Source: Novosphingobium sp.
GTDB taxonomy: Bacteria > Pseudomonadota > Alphaproteobacteria > Sphingomonadales > Sphingomonadaceae
Assembly: GCA_017744735.1 (NCBI GenBank)
Contig: JAGIAR010000009.1
Coordinates: 124,001 to 188,000, forward strand
Length of the DNA stretch: 64,000 nucleotides
Reading direction: 5' to 3'
In this document: positions 1 to 7,922 of the stretch, one piece after another
How positions within the stretch are numbered: position 1 is the first letter of the stretch
How the letters are laid out: the number at the start of each line of letters is the position of its first letter
The notes under the pieces: generated by a model
The model's input: the letters and a program-made list of their open reading frames with translations, nothing else
What the model was told of the DNA's origin: nothing
Databases searched by the model: none
Translations under genes and position numbers: made by a program

Positions 1-189
<189 letters not shown>

Positions 190-198
190 CTTCGATCT

Positions 199-298
199 CC
201 CCTCCCGCTTGCGGGAGGGGTCGGGGGAGGGCTTGTAGGGTCAGCCCTCCGCCGGAAACGATAGACCCTCCCCTAGCCCCTCCCGCGCGCGGGAGGGG
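199..298. repeat. Paired C-rich hairpin element between ligB and ligC
   Basis: Two strong hairpins bracket this stretch. The left one has arms 199-208 and 211-220 (CCCCTCCCGC and its complement). The right one is a perfect 22-bp palindrome at 277-298 with the same arm sequence. The flanking inner sequence also reads as an imperfect inverted repeat (GGGGGAGGG at about 222-231 against CCCTCCCC at about 266-273). The unit therefore looks like a small inverted-repeat element placed inside an operon. It has no long T tract, so a terminator role is not obvious. Its layout resembles the elements at 25589-25753 and 33112-33636, although the sequences differ. Confidence 0.7.
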
Positions 299-316
299 AA
301 CCTGGAGAACAAATCC

Positions 317-1273
317 ATGCGTATCGCACTCGCCGGGGCCGGCGCCTTCGGGGAAAAGCATCTCGACGGCCTCAAGAACATCGACGGGGTCGAAATCGTC
401 TCGATCATCTCGCGCCGCGCCGAACAGGCCGCCGAAGTCGCCGCCAAGTACGGCGCGAAGCATTCGGGCACCGAGCTTTCGGAAGCGCTCGAGCGCGACG
501 ACGTCGACGCGGTGATCCTGTGCACCCCGACCCAGATGCACGCCGAACAGGCAATCGCCTGCATGGAAGCCGGCAAGCACGTCCAGGTCGAAATCCCGCT
601 GTCGGACAGCTGGGGCGATGCCGAGGCGGTGCTCAAGAAGCAGCAGGAGACCGGCCTCGTCTGCATGGTCGGCCACACCCGCCGCTTCAATCCCTCGCAC
701 CAGTTCGTGCATAACCGGATCGTCGCGGGCGAGCTGAACATCCAGCAGATGGACGTGCAGACCTATTTCTTCCGCCGCAAGAACATGAACGCGAAGGGCG
801 AAGCCCGTTCGTGGACCGATCACCTGCTGTGGCACCACGCCGCGCATACGATCGACCTGTTCGCCTACCAGGCCGGAAAGATCGTCACCGCCAATGCGAT
901 CCAGGGACCCAAGCATCCCGAACTCGGCATCGCGATGGACATGTCGATCCAGCTCAAGAGCGAAAGCGGCGCGATCTGCACCCTGTCGCTGTCGTTCAAC
1001 AACGACGGCCCGCTCGGCACCTTCTTCCGCTACATCGGCGACAGCGCGACCTATATCGCGCGCTACGACGATCTCGTCACCGGCAAGGAAGAGCCGATCG
1101 ACCTGACCGGCGTGACCGTTTCGAACAACGGGATCGAGCTGCAGGACCGCGAATTCATCGCCGCGATCCGCGAGGGCCGCGAGCCCAACAGCTCGGTCGC
1201 GCAGGTGCTCGATTGCTACCGCGTGATCGGCGAACTGGCCGCGAGCCTCGAGGCGCAGGACGGCTGGTCCTGA
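317..1273 (+). CDS. ligC: 4-carboxy-2-hydroxymuconate-6-semialdehyde dehydrogenase LigC
   Basis: The 318-residue protein is a Gfo/Idh/MocA-type oxidoreductase with an N-terminal Rossmann motif (GAGAFG, residues 7-12) and a C-terminal alpha/beta domain. The segments 'HVQVEIPL', 'GHTRRFNPSHQ' and 'DHLLWHHAAHT' match what I know of LigC from Sphingobium SYK-6 (about 315 residues). LigC oxidises the ring-opened protocatechuate product with NADP to 2-pyrone-4,6-dicarboxylate. It lies directly after ligB, separated by 127 bp that hold the hairpin pair at 199-298, and is followed by a terminator. This is one of the firmest assignments in the window. Confidence 0.95.
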   Translation: MRIALAGAGAFGEKHLDGLKNIDGVEIVSIISRRAEQAAEVAAKYGAKHSGTELSEALERDDVDAVILCTPTQMHAEQAIACMEAGKHVQVEIPLSDSWGDAEAVLKKQQETGLVCMVGHTRRFNPSHQFVHNRIVAGELNIQQMDVQTYFFRRKNMNAKGEARSWTDHLLWHHAAHTIDLFAYQAGKIVTANAIQGPKHPELGIAMDMSIQLKSESGAICTLSLSFNNDGPLGTFFRYIGDSATYIARYDDLVTGKEEPIDLTGVTVSNNGIELQDREFIAAIREGREPNSSVAQVLDCYRVIGELAASLEAQDGWS

Positions 1274-1307
1274 GCTTCGAGCCATTCGTCACATATCCGC
1301 AGCTATC

Positions 1308-1340
1308 GAGGGCGCTCCTGATTGTCAGGGGCGCCCTTTT
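1308..1340 (+). terminator. Rho-independent terminator after ligC
   Basis: Arms GGGCGC (1310-1315) and GCGCCC (1331-1336) enclose a second paired block (CCTGA with TCAGG) and a TTG loop, followed by TTTT. It ends the lig transcript. Confidence 0.8.
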
Positions 1341-1438
1341 CCGTTTAGTCGTTACACAAGCCGATAAGAATAGCCGGCCAGATAAAAGAAAAACCGGGGC
1401 CGCTGCCGGGACTTCACCGGCATATCGGGGATGACGAC

Positions 1439-1807
1439 ATGGCGGAACTCGAAAGAGTGCTCGGTGCGATGAACCAGATCAACGACCGCATGCTGATCGC
1501 AGTCAGGATGGTGGGCGAGGAACGCAATCGCCAGATTCTCACCCTGCGGCACGATTTCGCCACCGAGACCGGCAATCTGATCGGCCTGCTGCCGGGCGAG
1601 AAACGGCTGGCCGCGCGGCCGCAGGTGTTTACCGAATTCCAGGATCGGCTTGCGGTGATCCGACGGATGCTTGCCAGCCACCAGTCCAAATGGACGATCG
1701 ACGACATCAACCGGCGGCGGAGCGAATATCTCGATTCGACCAGGGCGGTGCACGGCAGCATCGCCGAATATCTTTCGTGGGCGCGCAAGGCGTTGCGGGT
1801 GCACTAG
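1439..1807 (+). CDS. Hypothetical helical protein
   Basis: I do not recognise this 122-residue protein. It is charged, rich in Glu, Arg and Leu, probably all-helical, and has no signal peptide or membrane segment. It stands alone between the ligC terminator and an aldo/keto reductase gene. Only a weak GGGGA lies upstream of its ATG. Codon use resembles that of its neighbours and no competing frame is better, so I treat it as a probable gene of unknown role. Confidence 0.55.
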   Translation: MAELERVLGAMNQINDRMLIAVRMVGEERNRQILTLRHDFATETGNLIGLLPGEKRLAARPQVFTEFQDRLAVIRRMLASHQSKWTIDDINRRRSEYLDSTRAVHGSIAEYLSWARKALRVH

Positions 1808-1871
1808 GGGCGCATTGACCTCTTCCGGGGTTTGCCTAAACAGCGCGCGAACCCCACAAAGCGAGTCCCCG

Positions 1872-2858
1872 ATGAAGCGCCTGCTTGCCAATCGCCCCGT
1901 CCATCCCGTCGGCCTCGGCTGCATGAACCTGTCCTGGGCCTATGGGACGCCGCCCTCGCGCGAGGACGGCATCAAGCTGCTCCAGCGCGCGCTCGACCTC
2001 GGTTATGATCATTTCGACACCGCCAGCATCTATGGCGAGGGCCACAACGAGGAACTCATTGCCGAAGCGCTCAAGGGCCGGCGCCAGCAGTTCTTCCTCG
2101 CGTCCAAATGCGGGATCGTGGTCGACGGGCCGAAACGCGGCGTCGATTGCAGCCCCGCCTCGATCGGGCGCGTGCTCGACGGCAGCCTGCAGCGGCTGGG
2201 GACCGACCATATCGACCTCTATTACATGCACCGCTTCGATCCCAAGGTGCCGATCGCGGATTCGGTCGGCGCGCTCAAGGATGCGATCGATGCCGGCAAG
2301 ATCGGCGCCTACGGGGTGTCCGAATGGAGCGCCGCCCATATCCGCGAAGCCCATGCGATCCACCCGGTGGCCGCGGTGCAGACCGAATATTCGCTATGGA
2401 CCCGCAACGTCGAGCTCGGCGTGCTCGAGACCACCCGCGAGCTCGGCATTGCCTTCGTCGCCTTCTCCTCCACCGGGCGCGGCGCGCTCGGCGGCGAGAT
2501 CCGCGATCCCTCGACGCTCGAGGAAAGCGACCTGCGGACCAAGATGCCGCGCTTCAATGCCGAGAACTGGCCGCACAATCTTGCGCTGGTGGAACGGTTC
2601 GTCGCGCTGGCCGAAAGCGCGGGCGTCACTCCCGGCCAGCTTGCGCAGGCCTGGGTCCTGAGCCGCGGTGACCACGTCCACGTGATCCCCGGCACCACCA
2701 GCCTCAGGCACCTGGAAGACAATTACAACGCGGCCGATCTCGGCATCGCGCAGGATGTGCTCGACAAGGCCGACGCCTTGATCAATCATTCGACCGTGGC
2801 CGGCCATCGCTATCACGATGCGATCAAGCCGACGATCGACACCGAAGAGTTCGCTTAA
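1872..2858 (+). CDS. Aldo/keto reductase
   Basis: The 328-residue TIM-barrel oxidoreductase has the AKR catalytic tetrad in place: Asp49 (FDTASIYG), Tyr54, Lys79 (LASKCG) and His120 (YYMHRFD). It should reduce an aldehyde or ketone, or oxidise an alcohol, with NADP(H). The substrate cannot be read from the sequence. Gene order suggests an aromatic aldehyde or ketone. The ATG at 1872 is chosen because the family consensus starts a few residues before 'VGLGCM'. It is followed after 26 bp by an oxygenase-like gene with the strong ribosome site AGAGGAGAGAG, so the two are probably cotranscribed. Confidence 0.85.
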   Translation: MKRLLANRPVHPVGLGCMNLSWAYGTPPSREDGIKLLQRALDLGYDHFDTASIYGEGHNEELIAEALKGRRQQFFLASKCGIVVDGPKRGVDCSPASIGRVLDGSLQRLGTDHIDLYYMHRFDPKVPIADSVGALKDAIDAGKIGAYGVSEWSAAHIREAHAIHPVAAVQTEYSLWTRNVELGVLETTRELGIAFVAFSSTGRGALGGEIRDPSTLEESDLRTKMPRFNAENWPHNLALVERFVALAESAGVTPGQLAQAWVLSRGDHVHVIPGTTSLRHLEDNYNAADLGIAQDVLDKADALINHSTVAGHRYHDAIKPTIDTEEFA

Positions 2859-2884
2859 GAACCAGGTCAGAGGAGAGAGAACCC

Positions 2885-3694
2885 ATGCCGGCGGGAAACG
2901 TGCGCGCAGAGATCGGCTATACCGAGGACACCGGCCGCAAGCCGTATTTCTACGCCAATGCGCATGAGAAGGATTATGTCCCGCTCAAGCCGGCCGAAAT
3001 GGACATCGCCGACGCGCGCGGGATCGACACCTCGCTCGATCGCGAGGGCTTCATCCTGGTACGGCACAAGAGCGCGGTCGACGATCTGACCGATCTCGCG
3101 GCGGTCGCCGCGGTCCACGCGGGCGAGGTCGAGCGGATGCTCAAGGAGGTCACCGGCGCCGATCACGTCGCGATGATGCCGCGCGGGATCCTGCGCTTCT
3201 CCGAGCGGCTGGGCCAGAACGACGCGCACGACAATTCGCATCCCGCGCGCTTCGCCCATGTCGACATGTCGAAGGAAGCCGCGGCCGGCGCCCGCGCGCA
3301 GGGCGCCCCGGAAGGAAAGACCATCGTCCGCAGCGCGCAGTACAATGTCTGGCGCGTGCTGTCCGACCCGCCGCAGGACGTGCCGCTGGCGCTCTGCGCC
3401 TTCCCGAGCATCCAGGACGGCGACCTGCTCGACTGCGACGCGATCTTCGACCCGCCGGGCGGCGCGCCCGAGTGGAGCTTCGGCAATTACGTGATCCAGC
3501 ACAATCCGGCGCACCGCTGGTACTATTATTCGGACATGCGGCCCGACGAGGCGATCGTGTTCAAGACCAGCGAAAGCGACCCGGAGCGCGCGCAGCTGAT
3601 GCCGCACGGCGCCTTCGACAACCCGCTGGCGGACAAGGATGCGCCGCCGCGGGTGAGCCTGGAGATGCGCGGCACCGCCTATTGGTACGAATAG
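2885..3694 (+). CDS. CmcJ/NvfI-type non-haem iron oxygenase-like protein
   Basis: The 269-residue protein resembles the CmcJ/NvfI (AsaB-like) family, named for cephamycin CmcJ and fungal NvfI. The sequence shows a candidate iron triad His125-x-Asp127 (FAHVDM) and His241 (MPHGAF), with Arg262 (EMRG) placed like the 2-oxoglutarate-binding arginine of related dioxygenases. 'VWRVLSDPPQDVPLALC' is typical of the family. It lies between an aldo/keto reductase and a secreted hydrolase in the same direction. The reaction is unknown. Hydroxylation of an aromatic or phenylpropanoid compound would fit the neighbourhood, but this is inference. Confidence 0.7.
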   Translation: MPAGNVRAEIGYTEDTGRKPYFYANAHEKDYVPLKPAEMDIADARGIDTSLDREGFILVRHKSAVDDLTDLAAVAAVHAGEVERMLKEVTGADHVAMMPRGILRFSERLGQNDAHDNSHPARFAHVDMSKEAAAGARAQGAPEGKTIVRSAQYNVWRVLSDPPQDVPLALCAFPSIQDGDLLDCDAIFDPPGGAPEWSFGNYVIQHNPAHRWYYYSDMRPDEAIVFKTSESDPERAQLMPHGAFDNPLADKDAPPRVSLEMRGTAYWYE

Positions 3695-3717
3695 TTGGAA
3701 AGCGGGGGGAAACGGAG

Positions 3718-4692
3718 ATGACAGGCAGGGTATACGGTGCGGCGATCCTTGCCGCGGTGGCGCTTGCCACGGGAGGACAGGTGGGCGCTCAGCCGGCTGC
3801 TCCCGCGGATTTCGCGAAGCAGCAAGCCGAGTGGGACAAGATGCCCGACACGGCCGGCGATGGCCCCTACCCCTCCATCATGGAAGTCGATCCGGCGCTG
3901 GGCGATTACGTGGTCTACCGGCCGGCCGACCTCTCGATGGTCGGGCCGGGCAAGCTGGGGGTATTCGTCTGGGGCAACGGCGGCTGCGTCGACGACGGCG
4001 CAAGCTCGCGCCAGCAGCTCTCGGAAATCGCGTCCTACGGCTATCTGGTGATCGCGCCCGGCAAATGGCGCAGCGGCCCGAACGCGAAGGACCCGCGCGT
4101 AGCGGGCGGCGGACCCAATCCGGACGGCTCGTTCCCCCCTTTGCCGACCACCGCCGACGACTTACGCAAGGCGCTCGACTGGGCACTTGGCGAAGATGGG
4201 CGCGCCGGCAGCAAATACGCCGGCCTGGTAAATCACGCGGCGGTCGCGGTCGGTGGTTACAGCTGCGGCGGAGCGCAGGCGATCGACGTCTCGGGCGATT
4301 GGCGCATCCGCACTGTGGTGATCCAGAACAGCGGCCTGTTCAACACCGGCGCATCGCGCATGGGCGGCAGCATGGCGTTGGGCAAGCAGGCGCTCGATCG
4401 CCTCCATACGCCGGTGCTCTATCTGCTCGGCGGACCGACGGACATCGCCTACCCCAACGGAACCGACGACTTCGCGCGGATCGGCCGCGTGCCGATCGTG
4501 CTGGTCAACATCCCGACCGGCCATGGCGGTACCTACAACGATCCCGAGGGTGGAAAGGGAGCGCGGATCGTGATCGACTGGCTCGAATGGCAGCTGCGCG
4601 GCGACGCGAAGGCGAAAGCCAGCTTTGTCGGCGAGGATTGCAACTTGTGCCGCGATCCCGACGCTACGATCGCGCGCAAGAACTTTCCCTAG
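3718..4692 (+). CDS. Secreted alpha/beta hydrolase
   Basis: The 324-residue protein has an N-terminal signal peptide (hydrophobic residues 5-25, likely cut after AQ) and an alpha/beta-hydrolase fold. The nucleophile elbow is GGYSCGG with Ser182. The oxyanion region is VWGNGGC (84-90), and a late PTGHGG probably carries the catalytic His. Families with 'NGGC' and 'APGKW' segments are annotated as periplasmic esterases. An ester of a lignin-derived acid would be a reasonable substrate, but nothing in the sequence proves it. The start follows the purine-rich GGGGGGAAACGGAG and lies 23 bp after the preceding gene, so this is the third gene of a run starting at 1872. Confidence 0.75.
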   Translation: MTGRVYGAAILAAVALATGGQVGAQPAAPADFAKQQAEWDKMPDTAGDGPYPSIMEVDPALGDYVVYRPADLSMVGPGKLGVFVWGNGGCVDDGASSRQQLSEIASYGYLVIAPGKWRSGPNAKDPRVAGGGPNPDGSFPPLPTTADDLRKALDWALGEDGRAGSKYAGLVNHAAVAVGGYSCGGAQAIDVSGDWRIRTVVIQNSGLFNTGASRMGGSMALGKQALDRLHTPVLYLLGGPTDIAYPNGTDDFARIGRVPIVLVNIPTGHGGTYNDPEGGKGARIVIDWLEWQLRGDAKAKASFVGEDCNLCRDPDATIARKNFP

Positions 4693-4728
4693 GGCTCCCC
4701 ATCCCCGCGCGACCGGGGAACTCCGCGC

Positions 4729-4758
4729 CTTGCCAGATGTTTAGTCATCATTGGCAAG
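4729..4758 (+). other. Inverted repeat just upstream of the DUF1328 gene
   Basis: CTTGCCA (4729-4735) and TGGCAAG (4752-4758) form a perfect 7-bp stem, with an inner ATG/CAT pairing, ending five bases before the AGGAG ribosome site at 4763-4767. It could be an operator or an RNA hairpin affecting translation. Confidence 0.4.
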
Positions 4759-4774
4759 CAGTAGGAGAACGCTC

Positions 4775-4948
4775 GTGTTCAAGTGGGCCCTGATCTTCGC
4801 CGTCATCGCGGTGGTTGCCGCGCTGCTCGGCTTCGGCGGCATTGCCGGCGCTTCGGCCGGTATCGCCAAGCTTCTCTTCTTCCTCGGCGTTGCCCTGGTG
4901 GTGGTCTTCCTCCTCCTCGGCGCGTTCGCGGCGAAGAAAGTGACCTGA
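4775..4948 (+). CDS. Small DUF1328 (UPF0391) membrane protein
   Basis: The 57-residue protein has two hydrophobic helices (about residues 3-20 and 28-50) around a GFGGIAG turn, which is the DUF1328 pattern. I chose the GTG at 4775 because AGGAG stands eight bases upstream and the family begins with 'MxKWALIF'. An earlier TTG would add eight atypical residues. Members are short inner-membrane proteins of unknown function, often linked to stress. A bidirectional terminator follows at once. Confidence 0.8.
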   Translation: MFKWALIFAVIAVVAALLGFGGIAGASAGIAKLLFFLGVALVVVFLLLGAFAAKKVT

Positions 4949-4967
4949 CCCCGCGCGGCAGGTAACG

Positions 4968-5006
4968 AAAAAGCCCCGGTCTGCTTGTCGCAGGCCGGGG
5001 CTTTTT
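4968..5006. terminator. Bidirectional terminator
   Basis: GCCCCGG-T-CTGC (4973-4984) pairs with GCAG-G-CCGGGGC (4990-5001), with five A before and five T after. It serves both the DUF1328 gene and the convergent dienelactone hydrolase gene. Confidence 0.85.
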
Positions 5007-5030
5007 CATGTCGGTGCGGGGCGCGGCGCC

Positions 5031-5936
5031 TCAGCCCATCTTGCTGTAGTTGAACAGCGAGAGCAGCCGGGCGCGGTTGGCCTCCTCCTTGTCGTAGGAG
5101 GGCGCGTCGAGCGTGCACCAGCCGTGATCGGCCGCGAACAGTTCGACCCGCGCGCCGACGCCGGCATCTTCGGCCGCGATGCGCAGCTGGTCGCGCTCCT
5201 GCGGGCGGGCGATGTCGTCATTATGCGCGACCGCGAACAGATACAGCGCGGTGGTACCCTTCATCAGCTGGTCGGGGCTGTCGGGCTGGCCGGTGACGAG
5301 GCCAGCGCCGTGGAACGAGCTGGCCGCGCCGATCCGGCCCGGAACCGCATTGGCGCAGCGCACGCCGTAACCCCCGGTCATGCAATAGCCTTCGACCGCA
5401 ATCTTCTTCGCGGTGTCGACCTGCGGCTGGGCATCGACCCAGGCGACCAGCGCCTTGGCGTCGCTGGCGATGCCGGGGTTGGTGATCGCCTGCATCATCG
5501 GCGCAAGCTTGTCGCGCCCGCCCGGCTGGAAGAAGTCCGAGATGGTGTTCATCACCGGCGCCTTGGCGCTGCGGTAGTACTGGTTGACCGCCAGCACCGC
5601 GTAGCCGCTCGCCGCGAGTTCGCGCGCCATCACCTTGTAGGCGTCGCGCAGGCCGGCGATGTCGGGCCACATGATCACCGCCGGATGCTTGCCTTCGGTC
5701 GGATAGACGAAGAAGCCGTCCATCTTGCCGTCGGGCGTGGTCACGGTGACGGCCATCTCGCTGGTCGGGACCGGGCCGGCGGGCTTTGCGCTCGGCGGGG
5801 CGGGCTGCGCGAAGACCGGCGTGCCCGCGGCAAGCGTGGTCATGCTGGCTGCCGTGATCGCGGCAAATTCGCGGCGGCTGAAGCCGCGCTTCGCGAGGTT
5901 CCGTTCATCCGCCTCGAGCGTATGTTCATCGCACAT
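5031..5936 (-). CDS. Dienelactone hydrolase family protein with Tat-like signal
   Basis: The 301-residue protein starts with a twin-arginine-like leader (GFSRREFAA, residues 18-26, then a hydrophobic stretch to about AFA at 43), suggesting export in the folded state. The mature part has the dienelactone hydrolase fold. The nucleophile is cysteine, GYCMTGG with Cys185, as in true dienelactone hydrolases. A late HNDD and DHGWC supply the probable Asp and His. It probably hydrolyses a lactone or ester. Exported homologues are common in sphingomonads and their substrates are poorly known. It is transcribed toward the terminator at 4968-5006. Confidence 0.8.
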   Translation of the reverse strand: MCDEHTLEADERNLAKRGFSRREFAAITAASMTTLAAGTPVFAQPAPPSAKPAGPVPTSEMAVTVTTPDGKMDGFFVYPTEGKHPAVIMWPDIAGLRDAYKVMARELAASGYAVLAVNQYYRSAKAPVMNTISDFFQPGGRDKLAPMMQAITNPGIASDAKALVAWVDAQPQVDTAKKIAVEGYCMTGGYGVRCANAVPGRIGAASSFHGAGLVTGQPDSPDQLMKGTTALYLFAVAHNDDIARPQERDQLRIAAEDAGVGARVELFAADHGWCTLDAPSYDKEEANRARLLSLFNYSKMG

Positions 5937-6030
5937 TTTATGCCTCCCTGGGGCTATCCTACTCTCGGGGCGGGAAGATAGCGCGCCCGCCCGCCGCGTC
6001 CAGTGGTTGATTTAGTCCGGTTTGCGTTTT

Positions 6031-6912
6031 TCAGGTCCGCGCGAACAGCACATGGCCCCCGCCCCGCCGTTGCCCGGCCGCGCGCGCCGCGCGCGCCGCG
6101 GCTGCGATCTCGGGACCGAGGAAGCGTTCGGCAAGGTCGATCCCCGCAAGGTCCTCGACCGCACGATAGCCCAGCGCCGCAAGCCGGGCATGCAGGGCCT
6201 CGGGCTCGAGCCAGCCGATCATCGGCTCGCCCACCGCGGCGACGCGCGCCTGCAAGGCCGCGCGCGCGGCCTTGCCCTGCTCGGACATCCCGTCGTGCTG
6301 CGGCTCGGCATAATCGAACACGATCTCGCCCCCGCCCGGCCAGCCCGCGACCGCCGCCAGCGTCGCGTCGATCGCCGCGGGGCTGAGATACATCGAGACG
6401 CCCAGCCAGAACACGAAGCTGCGCCGCTGCGGATCGAACCCGGCGCGCACCAGCGCCTCGGCGAAGGATTCGCGTTCGAAATCGACTCCGGCGAAAGTCG
6501 GCCATCGCGGCGGCTCGATCTCCATCGCCGCGAGCCGTTCGCGCTTCCACGCCTGGGTCGCAGGGTGATCGACCTCGAACACCCGCAGCGCATCGCCGAA
6601 GGGATTGCGGCAGGCGAAAGTGTCGAAGCCCGCGCCGAGAACGACCAGTTGCGAAGCGCCGCGCCGCTCCACCGCCTCGGCCAGCTTGGCTTCGGCATGG
6701 GCGCTGCGGGCGGCGATGAAGAAGCGCAGCATCTTCGCGCCGGGCTCGTCGTCCTTCTCGAACACCAGCCCTTCGTCCTCGGCCTCGCCGACCCCGCCGA
6801 GGATCGCGACCGCCAGCGGATCGCGGAAGATCCGGCCGCCTTCGACGATCTGGTGCATCGCGCGGTGGCGCGCGGCGCCCCAGGCGGTGCGGCTCGGCCG
6901 CTGCGGCTCCAT
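6031..6912 (-). CDS. SAM-dependent methyltransferase, LCMT/PPM1-like
   Basis: The 293-residue protein has the S-adenosylmethionine motif VVLGAGFDT and the downstream FEVDHP acidic loop of the leucine carboxyl methyltransferase-like family, which also includes actinobacterial O-methyltransferases. The N terminus 'SRTAWGAARHRAMHQ' is typical of that group. It probably transfers methyl groups to a small-molecule carboxyl or hydroxyl group. It lies nine bases downstream of the SDR gene on the same strand and is probably cotranscribed with it. Confidence 0.75.
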   Translation of the reverse strand: MEPQRPSRTAWGAARHRAMHQIVEGGRIFRDPLAVAILGGVGEAEDEGLVFEKDDEPGAKMLRFFIAARSAHAEAKLAEAVERRGASQLVVLGAGFDTFACRNPFGDALRVFEVDHPATQAWKRERLAAMEIEPPRWPTFAGVDFERESFAEALVRAGFDPQRRSFVFWLGVSMYLSPAAIDATLAAVAGWPGGGEIVFDYAEPQHDGMSEQGKAARAALQARVAAVGEPMIGWLEPEALHARLAALGYRAVEDLAGIDLAERFLGPEIAAAARAARAAGQRRGGGHVLFART

Positions 6913-6921
6913 GGCCGGAGG

Positions 6922-7851
6922 TCAGGTCAGGTCGTCGAGGCTGATCACCAGGCCGGCTTCCGCCGCCTTCATCGCCTCGCGGCGGAGCTGTTCGATCTTG
7001 AGCCGCCCCGGCGGCGCTTCCTCCACCGGCAGCGCGGCCATCATCGCCGCGTGGATCTCCTCGAAGTCCGGCCCGTGCTCGGGGTGGGTCAGGATCAGGC
7101 CCTTCTGCTCGGTCATGCCGGCGAGGATCTTGGTCCCGACTTCATAGGGATCCATTCCTTCGTCGAAGGCGGTGCCGAACTGCTCGAGCTCGCCCTCGCG
7201 CACCGGCGCGAAGCCGCTTTCGCCGAAGGCGTCGGGGCGCTTCTTGGCGCTTGCCCAGGCGTTGGTCTTGGTCAGCGCCGGGCAGCACAGCGAGCAGCCG
7301 ATCCCGTGCGGCGCGAGGTTGTAGCGCAAGCTCTCGGTCAGCCCGCGCACCGCATATTTGCTGGCAGTATAGATGCCCGCCTGCGGCCCCGGCAGGAACG
7401 CCGCCATCGAGGCGACGTTGACCACGTGGCGGCGGCCCTTGCTCGCCTTGATCCGCGGGAGGAACGAGACCAGACCGTTCACCACGCCGCCGAAATTGAC
7501 CCCCATGATCCAGTCGTAATCGTCGTAGCTCGCCTCGTCGGTCGGGCCGAACACCGAGACCCCGGCGTTGTTCACCAGCACATGGACCTCGCCGAAATGA
7601 TCGACGACCTGCGCCGCCGCGGCAGCGAAGCCGGCGCGGTCGGTCACGTCGAGCTTGATGAACAGCGGCTGCTCGTAGCCTTTCTCGGCGAACCATTCGG
7701 CGGTCAGCGCCCGGTCGTCCTCGTTGCGGTAGCTCAGCGCCAGCCGCATCCCGGCATCGGCGAAGGCCTGTGCCACGCCCAGCCCGATCCCGGTGACCGC
7801 GCCGGTAACGAAGGCGACCCGCCCCTGCCATGCGTCCGCTGGGTTGCTCAT
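6922..7851 (-). CDS. Short-chain dehydrogenase resembling C-alpha dehydrogenases LigD/LigL/LigN/LigO
   Basis: The 309-residue SDR has the cofactor motif TGAVTGIG, NNAG, and the catalytic Tyr-x3-Lys in YTASKY. The stretch 'FGPTDEASYDDYDWIMGVN' followed by 'GVVNGLVSFLPRI' closely parallels the C-alpha dehydrogenases of Sphingobium SYK-6, which oxidise the benzylic alcohol of beta-aryl ether dimers to the ketone with NAD. Length (about 305 in LigD) and the long C-terminal extension also fit. I placed the start at 7851, with GAGAGGA upstream, not at the earlier in-frame ATG. It diverges from the NTF2-like genes across an operator-like palindrome. Another SDR acting on a related aryl alcohol is possible. 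Confidence 0.75.
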   Translation of the reverse strand: MSNPADAWQGRVAFVTGAVTGIGLGVAQAFADAGMRLALSYRNEDDRALTAEWFAEKGYEQPLFIKLDVTDRAGFAAAAAQVVDHFGEVHVLVNNAGVSVFGPTDEASYDDYDWIMGVNFGGVVNGLVSFLPRIKASKGRRHVVNVASMAAFLPGPQAGIYTASKYAVRGLTESLRYNLAPHGIGCSLCCPALTKTNAWASAKKRPDAFGESGFAPVREGELEQFGTAFDEGMDPYEVGTKILAGMTEQKGLILTHPEHGPDFEEIHAAMMAALPVEEAPPGRLKIEQLRREAMKAAEAGLVISLDDLT

Positions 7852-7877
7852 ATCCGAAAATCCTCTCGCCAAAATTG

Positions 7878-7889
7878 TCACGGTCGTTA
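7878..7889. promoter_or_regulatory. Operator-like palindrome in the SDR/NTF2 divergent promoter
   Basis: TCACGGTCGTTA matches the palindrome TAACGNNCGTTA in 9 of its 10 fixed positions. Similar sites occur at 10728-10739 and 23973-23984. It sits between two divergent genes, where a repressor could control both. Confidence 0.45.
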
Positions 7890-7922
7890 GTAACGCGTCG
7901 AACGCGAATTGGGAGAGAACAA

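Noticed and set aside
199..298. Reading the ligB-ligC hairpins as a terminator
   Set aside because: There is no T run after either stem, and ligC is expected to be in the same transcript.
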